In this document: piece by piece, positions 1 to 7,400 of the stretch | Numbering within the stretch: position 1 is the stretch's first letter | How the letters are laid out: each line of letters opens with the position of its first letter | Source of the DNA: Minisyncoccota bacterium | GTDB taxonomy: Bacteria; Patescibacteriota; Minisyncoccia; Minisyncoccales; Minisyncoccaceae | Assembly (NCBI GenBank): GCA_028689175.1 | Contig: JAQTWS010000020.1 | Coordinates: 1-8,883, forward strand | DNA: 8,883 nucleotides | Reading direction: 5' to 3' | The notes under the pieces: model-generated | Told to the model about the DNA's origin: nothing | The model's database searches: none | What the model saw: only the letters and a program-made list of their open reading frames with translations | Translations under genes and position numbers: made by a program

Positions 1-1353
1 TATAAAAAGCAAAATCAAAGGAAAATTATTTACTTCAACAATCATAAAAGAAAATTTATCAACAACGAAAAGTACATATCCTAAAATTAATGAAACAGGA
101 GCAAAAAATAAAAAAGATAAGTTTGGTATAATCAAAGAAATTACTACGCAGAAAAAACCAAAAATAAGCAAAATTGTTGAAATTGGAACAATTAAAATAT
201 TTGTAATGAAAGAAGACAAGGATATGTAATTAAATGTATAAATTAAAAGAGGTAAAACAAATACTTGTGCAGAAAAATTCACAGCTACAAGATCGTTCAT
301 GAATTGATTTTTAATAAATTTGAGATTAGTTTTAAAAAAATTATTAAAAAATATAATCCCTAAAACTGCTAAAAAAGATAATTGAAATCCTAAATCATGA
401 ACGAGAGCAAGGGGGTTGAAAATTAAAATAAACAAGGCTGATATTGTTAAACTTCGTAAGCTTTCAGATTCTCTCCCCACAAGTTCAGCAAACAAAACAA
501 AAGATATCATTATAAATGCCCTCAAAGCAGAAGCAGGAAAATCGATTAAAATAATGTAAAAAAATATAAATACAAAAGTTAGTAGAATTGATTTTTTTCT
601 TTCTAATTTTAAATAATTTAAAAAATTTAACATTATCATACACAAAAGCACTATATGTTGCCCTGAAATTGCAACAACGTGACTAATTCCAGTAAACCCT
701 AATTTTTGTTTTAATTCAGAATTCATATTATCAGTCTCCCCTAAAATGGTTGCGTTTAAAATTCCAGCTTTGCTTATTGATAAATTTTTAAGAGCCATTT
801 GTTCTACTCTATTTTTAAAATCAAAAAGAAAAGAATATTTTTTTGAAATAATCTCTATTTTGGGATTTTTAATAATTCCACTTATTCCTTGATTAGCAAG
901 ATACATTCTATAATCAAAATTATTAAAACTCTCTGGCCTTATTAATTTTCCAGAAACTATTATTTCATCATTATGATTTAAGTTTTGATTTGTATAAATT
1001 AAAATTTTTGAATCGGTTTTTTCTAACGTTACGACGGCTTTTTTTATTTCTAAATCATCTTTAGGGTTACCCATCACCCTTCCTTTGACTTCAATTTCTG
1101 AATCAAAATATTCTGTGATTTCATTTTCTAAAACATTTTGTAATTTATAATTAACATAAAAATATCCTAATAAAAAAATTAAGATTAAAAATATAATTAA
1201 AAAAATATTTTTATTTCCCCATAAAACTCCAATTATAGAAAGAAAAATAATTATTAAAAAAAAGATTAGATAAAAAGAATGTAAAAAGGAACCAATAAAA
1301 ATTCCAAAAATAAAACTTAGACAAAGATAAAGAAATATTTGAGGGTGTGTCAT
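1..1353 (-). CDS. comEC: ComEC/Rec2-family DNA uptake channel protein, N-terminal 451 residues (C-terminus beyond window edge)
   Basis: This is an inner-membrane protein of the ComEC/Rec2 family, which forms the channel that moves single-stranded DNA into the cytoplasm during natural transformation. The frame is open from ATG at 1353 to base 1, so the gene is partial. Residues 1-66 hold two or three hydrophobic segments. Residues about 70-170 look like the soluble OB-like N-terminal domain (DUF4131), with a typical EVKGRV strand. The competence domain follows, with GISHVVAISGQH at 222-233, PASALRAFIM at 273-282, NPLALVHDLGFQLSF at 313-327 and further membrane helices. Whether a C-terminal metallo-beta-lactamase domain exists cannot be seen. 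The ATG overlaps the rhomboid stop as ATGA, with no Shine-Dalgarno sequence, so translation is probably coupled. The family call is very safe; the role in DNA uptake is inferred from the family. Confidence 0.95.
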   Translation of the reverse strand, partial: MTHPQIFLYLCLSFIFGIFIGSFLHSFYLIFFLIIIFLSIIGVLWGNKNIFLIIFLILIFLLGYFYVNYKLQNVLENEITEYFDSEIEVKGRVMGNPKDDLEIKKAVVTLEKTDSKILIYTNQNLNHNDEIIVSGKLIRPESFNNFDYRMYLANQGISGIIKNPKIEIISKKYSFLFDFKNRVEQMALKNLSISKAGILNATILGETDNMNSELKQKLGFTGISHVVAISGQHIVLLCMIMLNFLNYLKLERKKSILLTFVFIFFYIILIDFPASALRAFIMISFVLFAELVGRESESLRSLTISALFILIFNPLALVHDLGFQLSFLAVLGIIFFNNFFKTNLKFIKNQFMNDLVAVNFSAQVFVLPLLIYTFNYISLSSFITNILIVPISTILLIFGFFCVVISLIIPNLSFLFFAPVSLILGYVLFVVDKFSFMIVEVNNFPLILLFI

Positions 1354-1925
1354 TTAAAAAATAGAATTATAACGAGACCTGATATAAAGCCGCCTATATG
1401 CCCTAGATAAGCAACATTTTCTCCTCCGAAATACATAAAAACAATTTGAATTAAAAACCAAAAAATAATATACCAAAAACTAGAAAAAGTAAAATCGGGA
1501 AATATTTTTAACTTATTTTTAGGAAATAAAATAATATAGCTTCCTAAAATACCTGATATGGCTCCAGAGGCTCCAACAAGAGGAATGTTTAAATTTTGTC
1601 CTGCTGAGAAATAAATTAAGGTAGAGGATATACCGCATAGGATATAGAAAAATAAAAATTTAATGTGCCCCATCCTACCTTCAACATTATCTCCAAAAAT
1701 CCACAAAAACCACATATTGAATAAAAGGTGTAGAATATTAACATGCAAAAACATCGCAGTTAAAATATGGAAAAAATTAAATTCTCCGGGAACAAAACCA
1801 TACGAATATATTATGTCACTTAAATTATCTTTAAATAAAAAGAATAATAATATATTAATCGAAACTAAAAGTATGGTTATGAATGGAGTTTTTTCTGATA
1901 TTTTTTTATCAAAAAGTGGTATCAT
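1350..1925 (-). CDS. Rhomboid family intramembrane serine protease
   Basis: This is a compact six-helix rhomboid protease of 191 residues that would cleave membrane proteins within or near their transmembrane segments. Visible hallmarks are the HxxxN motif of helix 2 (H66, N70 within HVNILHLLFN), the nucleophile in GASG (S120) and the general base in LGHIGG (H176), so the Ser-His dyad is intact. Hydrophobic segments lie near 13-32, 50-75, 88-108, 114-134, 149-166 and 170-190. I chose ATG at 1925 because it overlaps the nrdG stop as ATGA and gives the family-typical N-terminus MIPLFD. An in-frame TTG at 1937 would add four residues. The stop overlaps the comEC start in the same way. There is no extra cytoplasmic domain. 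The substrate is unknown; coupling to comEC hints at a membrane or surface substrate but does not prove one. Confidence 0.93.
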   Translation of the reverse strand: MIPLFDKKISEKTPFITILLVSINILLFFLFKDNLSDIIYSYGFVPGEFNFFHILTAMFLHVNILHLLFNMWFLWIFGDNVEGRMGHIKFLFFYILCGISSTLIYFSAGQNLNIPLVGASGAISGILGSYIILFPKNKLKIFPDFTFSSFWYIIFWFLIQIVFMYFGGENVAYLGHIGGFISGLVIILFFK

Positions 1926-2614
1926 CTTAAATAACAAATTTCAAAATATTGTTTTATCTCATTAATAACTTTTTGAATTTCACATTCATCAAAAGAAGCG
2001 ACTTGATTAAAGTGAGGGCTCAAAAGATCTTTATCGTTTCTAAAATTTTGAATAAAGAATTTTTTTGCAGGAGCAATTTGTTTTACTATTTTTTTAATAT
2101 CTCCTATTTCATGAATCTCTGGAACTATGGTCGTTCTGAATTCGTAATCAATGCTTGAGTTTTTAATTATATCTATAGATGTCTGTATTTTTTTAGTATC
2201 TACCTTAACTCCTATAGCTTTGGCATACTTACAAAAAGGCGCTTTAACATCCATTGCAATATAGTCTATTAAATTTCCTTTAATTAATTTTTGTATAATA
2301 TCTGGATTAGAACCATTCGTATCTAGCTTTATTTTGTAATCTAACCCTTTGATTTTTTTACAAAAATCAAAAATTTCTTTATTTAAAGTTGGCTCTCCTC
2401 CACAAATAACACAACCATCCAACTGACCCTTTCTTTTTTTTAAAAAAGAAAAGAAATCTTCTTCTGTTAATGTAAAAAGATTAGGATCATCATAGACTAA
2501 TTCTTTTGAATAACAAAAAGGACATCTAAAGTTACAACCTGTTAAAAATACTATGCAAGCAATTTCTCCAGGATAATCAATTAAGGTTGTTTTTTGGAGA
2601 CCACCTATTTTCAT
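1922..2614 (-). CDS. nrdG: Anaerobic ribonucleoside-triphosphate reductase activating protein (radical SAM)
   Basis: This is the radical-SAM activase that uses a [4Fe-4S] cluster and S-adenosylmethionine to place the glycyl radical on class III ribonucleotide reductase. The 230-residue protein has the cluster motif C27-x3-C31-x2-C34 (CNFRCPFC), preceded by the family-typical TTLIDYPGEIACIVFLTGC. GGEPT at 72-76 is the usual SAM-contacting motif, and DTNGSNP lies at 98-104. The LIDYPGE start and the length resemble the activases found with Thermotoga- and archaea-type NrdD, and not the shorter E. coli NrdG. It begins 2 nt after the nrdD stop, which places enzyme and activase together. The ATG is preceded only by an A-rich stretch (AAAGAATAAAA), so there is no strong ribosome binding site. 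The related pyruvate formate-lyase activases are the main alternative, but the neighbouring nrdD settles the partner. Confidence 0.95.
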   Translation of the reverse strand: MKIGGLQKTTLIDYPGEIACIVFLTGCNFRCPFCYSKELVYDDPNLFTLTEEDFFSFLKKRKGQLDGCVICGGEPTLNKEIFDFCKKIKGLDYKIKLDTNGSNPDIIQKLIKGNLIDYIAMDVKAPFCKYAKAIGVKVDTKKIQTSIDIIKNSSIDYEFRTTIVPEIHEIGDIKKIVKQIAPAKKFFIQNFRNDKDLLSPHFNQVASFDECEIQKVINEIKQYFEICYLR

Positions 2615-2616
2615 TT

Positions 2617-4728
2617 TTATTCTTTATATTCTTTTTGTTGGATTTTAAAAACTTTTCTATCTTTGAATTCTTGCTGCTTTGCTTCGTTCCACTGAGATAC
2701 AGGTCTTAAATAACCAACAACTCTTGAATATACTTCGCAAGGTTGCTCTATTGTACATTTTGGACAAGTAAAATGTTTTCCTGAAATATATCCGTGTACG
2801 GGACAAATAGAAAATGTTGGTGTTAAAGTAATGAATGGTAAATGATATTTTTCAAAAACTTTTTTAACTAATTTTTTAGTTGTCTCAATATCGGAAATTT
2901 CTTCTCCTAAAAATATGTGCTCAGTAGTTCCCCCTGTATACCTGCATTGGATTTCATCTTGAAGGTCGAACTCCTCAAAAATATCATCGGTATAATTAAC
3001 AGGAAGTTGTGTTGAGTTTGTATAATATGGAATTTTCTTTGTTCCACTAGTTGTAATATCTGGAAATATTTCTTTATCTTTTTTAGCTAAACGATAAGCT
3101 GTAGATTCTGCAGGAGTGGCTTCTAAATTGTAAAGACTTCCTGTTTCTGTTTGGTATTGTATTAAACGTTCTCTCATGAAATCCATAACTTTTAGCGTAA
3201 ACTTTTTTCCTCTGGAAGTATTAATACCCTCTCCTAAAAAGTTGAGAAGTGCCTCATGCATACCAATAATTCCAATAGTTGCAAAATGGTTAGCAAAATA
3301 TTGCCCCCTAGCTTTTTTTACTCCTGCCAAATAATATTTTGAATAAGGATATAATCCTTTTTCTGTATAATTTTCAATAGTTTTTCTTTTTATTTCCAAA
3401 CTTTCTTTTGCAATGTCCATTACTTCCCCTAATTTTTCTAAAAATTCTGTTTTAGTTTTAGAGGAATAACCTATTCTAGGAAGGTTTAAGGTTACAACTC
3501 CTATACTTCCAGTAAGAGACCCTGAACCGAATAATCCACCACCACCTCTGTTATTTAGCTGAGTTAAATCTAATCTCAATCTGCAACACATTGATCTTGC
3601 ATCACTAGGACTCATATCTGAGTTAATATAATTTGCAAAATTATTAATTCCATATTTTGCAGATGCTTCCCAAAGCTTATCTAACTCTGGATCATTCCAT
3701 GGAAAATCTTTGGTAATGTTTATTGTTGGTATTGGAAAAGAAAAAGGTCTTCCGCTTTTATCTCCTCTAATCATTGCTGTATAAAAAGCTTTTATAAACA
3801 TTTTCATTTCTGGTTCAAACTCTCCATAAGTTTCTTTCTGAGGTTCACCTCCGATAATTACTGGTTGGTCTTTAAAATTTTCCGAAGGTGTTAAGTCTAA
3901 TGTTATATTTGTGAATGGACATTGGAAACCTACCCTCGTTGGAACTGCCATATTGTATAAAAATTCTTGAACAGCTTGCTCTACTTGATTATAACTTAAA
4001 TTATCATATCTAATAAAAGGAGCTAAAAGAGTGTCAAAGTTTGAAAAAGAAACTGCCCCTGCTGCCTCTCCTTGAAGCGTATACATAAAATTAACAACCT
4101 GCCCTAAAGCTGACCTAAAATGTTTAGGAGGTTTTGATTCTATTTTTCCGGAAACACCTCCAAAGCCTTTTAAAAGCAAATCATATAAATCCCATCCCAC
4201 ACAATAGCAAGCAAGTGTATCTAAGTTGTGTAAATGAAATAAGCCTTTTTCATTTGCTTCTCTAACCTCTTTTGGATAAATTTTGTTTAACCAATATTTT
4301 TTAACGATGTAAGAAACTCCGTAATGGTTCATTCCTTGAAGAGAAAAAGTCATATTAGAATTTTCACGGACTTCCCAGTCTAATTTTTCTAAATAATTAT
4401 CTATTCTATCTACTGCTTCCTCGCTAACTATTTCTTGCTCTCTAATCCTCCTCCTTTGCTCTCTATATAGAATATATGCCTTAGCTGCCTCTACTTCATC
4501 CTCCAAAATTAATGCTTCTTCTACAATATCTTGAATTTGTTCAACTGTAGGTATTTCTTCTTCTTTAAACCTAATACTTATAAGCTGATTAACTTTATCT
4601 GCTATTTTTTGGGACTTTTCCCCATTTCCTTGTTTTGTAGCAGTTAAAGCTTTCCAAATTGCGATTCTAATCTTTTCGATATTGAAATCTTCTTTTGTTT
4701 TATCTCTTTTTTGTACTTTTGTAACCAT
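2617..4728 (-). CDS. nrdD: Anaerobic (class III) ribonucleoside-triphosphate reductase
   Basis: This is the oxygen-sensitive glycyl-radical enzyme that reduces ribonucleoside triphosphates to dNTPs in the cytoplasm. The 703-residue protein is full length for the family. Residues 1-95 form an ATP-cone allosteric domain (KVQKRDKTKEDFN start). The catalytic barrel follows, with GFQCPFTNITLD at 267-279, the finger-loop region SMCCRLRLDL at 379-388 and a glycine-rich segment at 395-408. The C-terminus has a metal-binding knuckle (C642-x2-H645 and C655-x2-C658) and the glycyl-radical loop RVVGYLRP, with G672 as the expected radical site. Start: ATG at 4728, 22 nt after ftsZ, with AAGAAGAG upstream as the most Shine-Dalgarno-like site in the window. 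The activase nrdG follows 2 nt downstream. The enzyme implies DNA precursor synthesis without oxygen. Confidence 0.97.
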   Translation of the reverse strand: MVTKVQKRDKTKEDFNIEKIRIAIWKALTATKQGNGEKSQKIADKVNQLISIRFKEEEIPTVEQIQDIVEEALILEDEVEAAKAYILYREQRRRIREQEIVSEEAVDRIDNYLEKLDWEVRENSNMTFSLQGMNHYGVSYIVKKYWLNKIYPKEVREANEKGLFHLHNLDTLACYCVGWDLYDLLLKGFGGVSGKIESKPPKHFRSALGQVVNFMYTLQGEAAGAVSFSNFDTLLAPFIRYDNLSYNQVEQAVQEFLYNMAVPTRVGFQCPFTNITLDLTPSENFKDQPVIIGGEPQKETYGEFEPEMKMFIKAFYTAMIRGDKSGRPFSFPIPTINITKDFPWNDPELDKLWEASAKYGINNFANYINSDMSPSDARSMCCRLRLDLTQLNNRGGGGLFGSGSLTGSIGVVTLNLPRIGYSSKTKTEFLEKLGEVMDIAKESLEIKRKTIENYTEKGLYPYSKYYLAGVKKARGQYFANHFATIGIIGMHEALLNFLGEGINTSRGKKFTLKVMDFMRERLIQYQTETGSLYNLEATPAESTAYRLAKKDKEIFPDITTSGTKKIPYYTNSTQLPVNYTDDIFEEFDLQDEIQCRYTGGTTEHIFLGEEISDIETTKKLVKKVFEKYHLPFITLTPTFSICPVHGYISGKHFTCPKCTIEQPCEVYSRVVGYLRPVSQWNEAKQQEFKDRKVFKIQQKEYKE

Positions 4729-4750
4729 TTTTTTTCTCTTCTTTAATTAA

Positions 4751-5692
4751 TTATCTCACGTTAGCAGATGTTGCTATGATCGTGACCCTTATTTCATCCT
4801 TAGCTAAATTATTATCAAATGATGCTCCAAAAATAATTTTAGTTGAGGCTAATGTTTTCTCTTTAACAAGTTTTGAAATTTGTTTTACTTCTGATAATGA
4901 AAAATTATTTTCTCCTGACGTTACATTAAACAAAATACCTTCTGCTTTCTCAAGTGGGAAACGCGTTATTTGTGATGATAAAGCCATTTTAGTAGCTGAA
5001 ATAGCCCTATCCTCCCCCTTCGACTTTCCAATGCCAAAGAAAGCTGCTCCCCCCTCTTTTAAAACCCTTTTAATATCTGAAAAATCTAAATTTAAAATAC
5101 CTGGATTTAAAATTATATTTGAGATACTCTCAACTGCTTCTTTGAGCAAATCATCGCATTTTTCAAAAGCACTTTCTACGGTAGATTCTTTTGGGATAAT
5201 TTCTAAAAGCTTATCGTTAGGAATAACTACGAGTGTATCAATGTTTTTCTCAATTTCGCTCAAGGCGTCCATTGCTATTTTTTTTCTTTTTTTACCCTCA
5301 AAAAAGAATGGAAGAGTAACGACTCCAATCGTTAAAACATTATTTTTTTTGGCAATTTCTGCCACAATTGGCATGGCTCCAGACCCAGTCCCTCCTCCAA
5401 GCCCAGCTGTTACAAAAAGAATGTCTGCATCTTTAACTACTTCTTCAATATCAGTATAATTCTCTTCTGCGCTCAGCCTTCCAAGTTCTGCACACATTCC
5501 TGCCCCAAGTCCTCTTGTAGCCTTTTTTCCTATTCTGATTTTCTTATTTGACTTTTTTTTCTGAAGATCTTGAATGTCTGTATTTAAAGAAATAAAATCT
5601 ATATTTAGTCCTGTATTATATAATCTATGAACTGTGTTGCAACCAGCTCCTCCAACTCCAATTACTTTAATTTTTGTTAAATTGTTATTCAT
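4751..5692 (-). CDS. ftsZ: Cell division protein FtsZ, lacking the C-terminal linker and tail
   Basis: This is the tubulin-like GTPase that polymerises into the division ring. All core elements are present in the 313-residue protein: T1 loop GVGGAGCN (12-19), NTD at 37-39, the tubulin signature GLGGGTGSG (97-105), PNDKLL (158-163) and the T7 activation loop NLDFSD with D203 and D206, which completes the GTPase site across the subunit interface. The C-terminal subdomain ends with the strand IRVTIIATSANVR (301-313) and the protein then stops. E. coli FtsZ has 383 residues, and most of the difference is the missing linker and conserved C-terminal peptide. The start ATG overlaps the ftsA stop as ATGA with no Shine-Dalgarno sequence. 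Stops in all three frames follow at once. It could be a tail-less paralogue, but its place beside ftsA suggests it is the main FtsZ. Confidence 0.96.
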   Translation of the reverse strand: MNNNLTKIKVIGVGGAGCNTVHRLYNTGLNIDFISLNTDIQDLQKKKSNKKIRIGKKATRGLGAGMCAELGRLSAEENYTDIEEVVKDADILFVTAGLGGGTGSGAMPIVAEIAKKNNVLTIGVVTLPFFFEGKKRKKIAMDALSEIEKNIDTLVVIPNDKLLEIIPKESTVESAFEKCDDLLKEAVESISNIILNPGILNLDFSDIKRVLKEGGAAFFGIGKSKGEDRAISATKMALSSQITRFPLEKAEGILFNVTSGENNFSLSEVKQISKLVKEKTLASTKIIFGASFDNNLAKDEIRVTIIATSANVR

Positions 5693-6939
5693 GGTTTAAA
5701 ATTAGAGAAAAAATCTTTAATTTTTTCTATTAAATTATTTTTAGAAGAAAATCCATCTTCTCTAAATTCATTTTCTAATAAAACAAGCCCACAAACAGTT
5801 GTGTATGAAGGATCCTTTTTTTCGAAACCAATAAAATTAGAAGGATAACTAATTTTACAAGGAAGCTTAAATTCTTTTTTAGCAAAATCTTGTAAGCCTT
5901 TAAGTTTAGAACCACCACCTGTAAGAATAACACCTGCTGGAAGCTTTCCGTATTTTCCTAATTTCTTCAATCTTTCATTTATTAGATCGAATATCTCCTT
6001 CAACCTTGGGGCAATTATATCTTTCAAATTTTTTTCTGTAAAAATTAAAAAATCTTTATCGTTTTTTTTCTTTTTTTCATCTTCCTCATCTATATCTTCC
6101 CTTAAAAATGTTTTTAAATTAATTTCTATTTTTTTATTACTTGATTCTGTAAGTCCATAGTCTACTTTTATTTTTTCAGCAATATCAATTTCTGTTTGAA
6201 GTCCGATAGCTATGTCATTTGTAATATGGGATGACCCTACAGGAAAAATAGCCAAATCAATTACCTTTCCATCCTCATATACAATTACACTAGTAGTACC
6301 AAATCCAATATTTATTAAAATTACCCCAAGCTCTTTTTGAGTATCATCTAAAAGCGCAATAGCATCTGCAAGAGGCGTTGGAATAATGTCCTCAACAAAA
6401 GCACCGCTATTATTAATAACGCTTTCTAAAATTTCTTTATCTGAAGAAAAGCAAGTTAATATAGAGGCTTCTAATTCTAACCTGATGCCCTGCAATCCAA
6501 AAGGATCTGCAATATCCTTTTCTCCATCAAGGCACCACTCCCTTGGAAAAACTTTTAATACTTTTTTATTATTTCCTAAAACTACAGTTTTAACATCCTC
6601 AAAAACTCTTTCTTTGTCTAATTCAGACACTTTTCCACTTGCTCCTCCAACTGAAACAGACGCTTTATTATTAAAAAGTTCAAGTCTGCTGCCAGATATA
6701 TTCGTAACAACTGACTCTATTTTTGCATTGTATTTTTCTTCAACTTTTTCAAATAATTCTATAATCCTTTTTGTCAAAATCCTTTCGTCTCTAATCCTCC
6801 CCCTACTAAAACCAAGAGTAGGAATTTCCTCAAAAAATTGTATTCTATATAGGTCGCTATTTTTTTCTTTTAAAACGCCTAAAATTTTAATGGTTTGAGA
6901 TCCTATATCTAAACCAATAACAACTGATTCTTTTGACAT
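5689..6939 (-). CDS. ftsA: Cell division protein FtsA (actin-like membrane tether)
   Basis: FtsA is the actin-fold ATPase that anchors FtsZ filaments to the membrane and recruits later division proteins. The 416-residue protein has phosphate-1 motif GLDIGSQTIKI (9-19), an SHS2/1C domain at roughly 80-175 (including DPFGLQGIRLE, 145-155), phosphate-2 motif INIGFGTTSV (209-218) and adenosine motif VILTGGGSKLKG (337-348). After a short linker it ends with NLIEKIKDFFSNFKP (402-416), which reads as an amphipathic membrane-targeting helix. The 1C domain separates it from the relative PilM. A charged low-complexity stretch at 280-296 (Glu/Asp, then Lys) lies in the region expected to be subdomain 2B, the side that normally meets FtsZ. 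It starts 11 nt after ybeY without a visible Shine-Dalgarno sequence and is coupled to ftsZ by an ATGA overlap. Confidence 0.95.
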   Translation of the reverse strand: MSKESVVIGLDIGSQTIKILGVLKEKNSDLYRIQFFEEIPTLGFSRGRIRDERILTKRIIELFEKVEEKYNAKIESVVTNISGSRLELFNNKASVSVGGASGKVSELDKERVFEDVKTVVLGNNKKVLKVFPREWCLDGEKDIADPFGLQGIRLELEASILTCFSSDKEILESVINNSGAFVEDIIPTPLADAIALLDDTQKELGVILINIGFGTTSVIVYEDGKVIDLAIFPVGSSHITNDIAIGLQTEIDIAEKIKVDYGLTESSNKKIEINLKTFLREDIDEEDEKKKKNDKDFLIFTEKNLKDIIAPRLKEIFDLINERLKKLGKYGKLPAGVILTGGGSKLKGLQDFAKKEFKLPCKISYPSNFIGFEKKDPSYTTVCGLVLLENEFREDGFSSKNNLIEKIKDFFSNFKP

Positions 6940-6950
6940 ATTGCTAATAA

Positions 6951-7340
6951 TTATTTTTTAATTAAAGAAAAATACTTCTCTTGTTTTTCAATCATCGCAC
7001 CTTGATCTTTTTCATGATCGTAATTTAAAAGATGAAGCGTGCCATGAATTAAAACTCTTTTTAATTCGTCATCAAAATTTTCTCCATTTTTTTGAATCTC
7101 GTCTGGGCAAATGATAATTTCTCCTAAAATATCATCCTCCCCTTCAAAAGATAAAACATCTGTGGATTGATTAATATTTCTATATTTGCTATTAATCTTT
7201 TCTATTTCGTAACTATTTACGATAGCAACTGAAACTTCCTTATCATCCACTCTCTTTTCTAGCCTCAAAGTTTCCAAAATAATTGATCTGACTCTATTTA
7301 AATCAATTTTTTTAGAGGTTAAATTGTTAACTTCAATCAT
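6951..7340 (-). CDS. ybeY: Endoribonuclease YbeY (rRNA maturation and ribosome quality control)
   Basis: YbeY is a small zinc-dependent endoribonuclease that acts on the 3' end of 16S rRNA and in quality control of defective 70S ribosomes. The 129-residue protein carries the family metal motif in HGTLHLLNYDHEKD, with H99, H103 and H109 as ligands, and the upstream STDVLSF segment (59-65). The motif usually reads LGYDH; here Gly is replaced by Asn (LNYDH). I prefer the ATG at 7340 because it gives the N-terminus MIEVNNLT, where the fold begins, and because the likely promoter overlaps the other in-frame ATG at 7352, which would add MDIH. No Shine-Dalgarno sequence is seen before either start. 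It is the first gene after the YqeY terminator and lies 11 nt upstream of ftsA, so it probably leads the division operon. Confidence 0.93.
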   Translation of the reverse strand: MIEVNNLTSKKIDLNRVRSIILETLRLEKRVDDKEVSVAIVNSYEIEKINSKYRNINQSTDVLSFEGEDDILGEIIICPDEIQKNGENFDDELKRVLIHGTLHLLNYDHEKDQGAMIEKQEKYFSLIKK

Positions 7341-7350
7341 ATGTATATCC

Positions 7351-7378
7351 ATTTTAACAGATCAATTTTTTTCTGCAA
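7351..7378 (-). promoter_or_regulatory. Possible extended -10 promoter for the ybeY-to-comEC operon
   Basis: Reading the minus strand, TGTTAAAAT (7359-7351) matches an extended -10 element (TGn then TAAAAT against TATAAT). A weak -35 candidate, TTGCAG (7378-7373), lies 16 bases upstream. It falls in the only spacer large enough for a promoter, right after the YqeY terminator. Transcription would begin near 7344, only a few bases before the ATG at 7340, giving an almost leaderless mRNA. In DNA this AT-rich, chance matches are common, so this is a position-supported guess. Confidence 0.35.
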
Positions 7379-7400
7379 CTCTTGATTGAATGAGTAAAAT

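Noticed and set aside
1926..1937. Upstream TTG start for the rhomboid gene
   Set aside because: It would add only MLFK. The ATG at 1925 forms an ATGA overlap with the nrdG stop and gives the family-typical MIPL N-terminus.
1663..2158. Two short plus-strand open frames opposite rhomboid and nrdG
   Set aside because: Both are antisense to genes with intact catalytic motifs and have no recognisable features.
4729..4750. A promoter or terminator between ftsZ and nrdD
   Set aside because: The 22-base spacer is A-rich with a purine-rich ribosome-binding-like segment, has no hairpin and is too short for a promoter. I saw no convincing -35/-10 pair in the end of ftsZ.
4776..5459. Long plus-strand open frame (227 codons) opposite ftsZ
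   Set aside because: It is fully antisense to the well-supported ftsZ, its translation is a low-complexity Ser/Ile/Phe-rich mirror of the AT-rich opposite strand, and it shows no domain or ribosome binding site.
1350..5691. UGA-reassigned genetic code (as in Gracilibacteria or Absconditabacteria)
   Set aside because: TGA ends ftsA, nrdG and the rhomboid gene exactly at family-expected ends and inside ATGA overlaps, so it works as a stop.
6386..6898. Plus-strand open frame (170 codons) opposite ftsA
   Set aside because: It is the antisense shadow of ftsA with Ser/Leu-rich, motif-free content and no conserved family signal.
5689..6939. PilM instead of FtsA for the actin-like protein
   Set aside because: The segment containing DPFGLQGIRLE matches the FtsA 1C domain, the C-terminus has a membrane-targeting-like helix, and ftsZ follows directly in a coupled arrangement.
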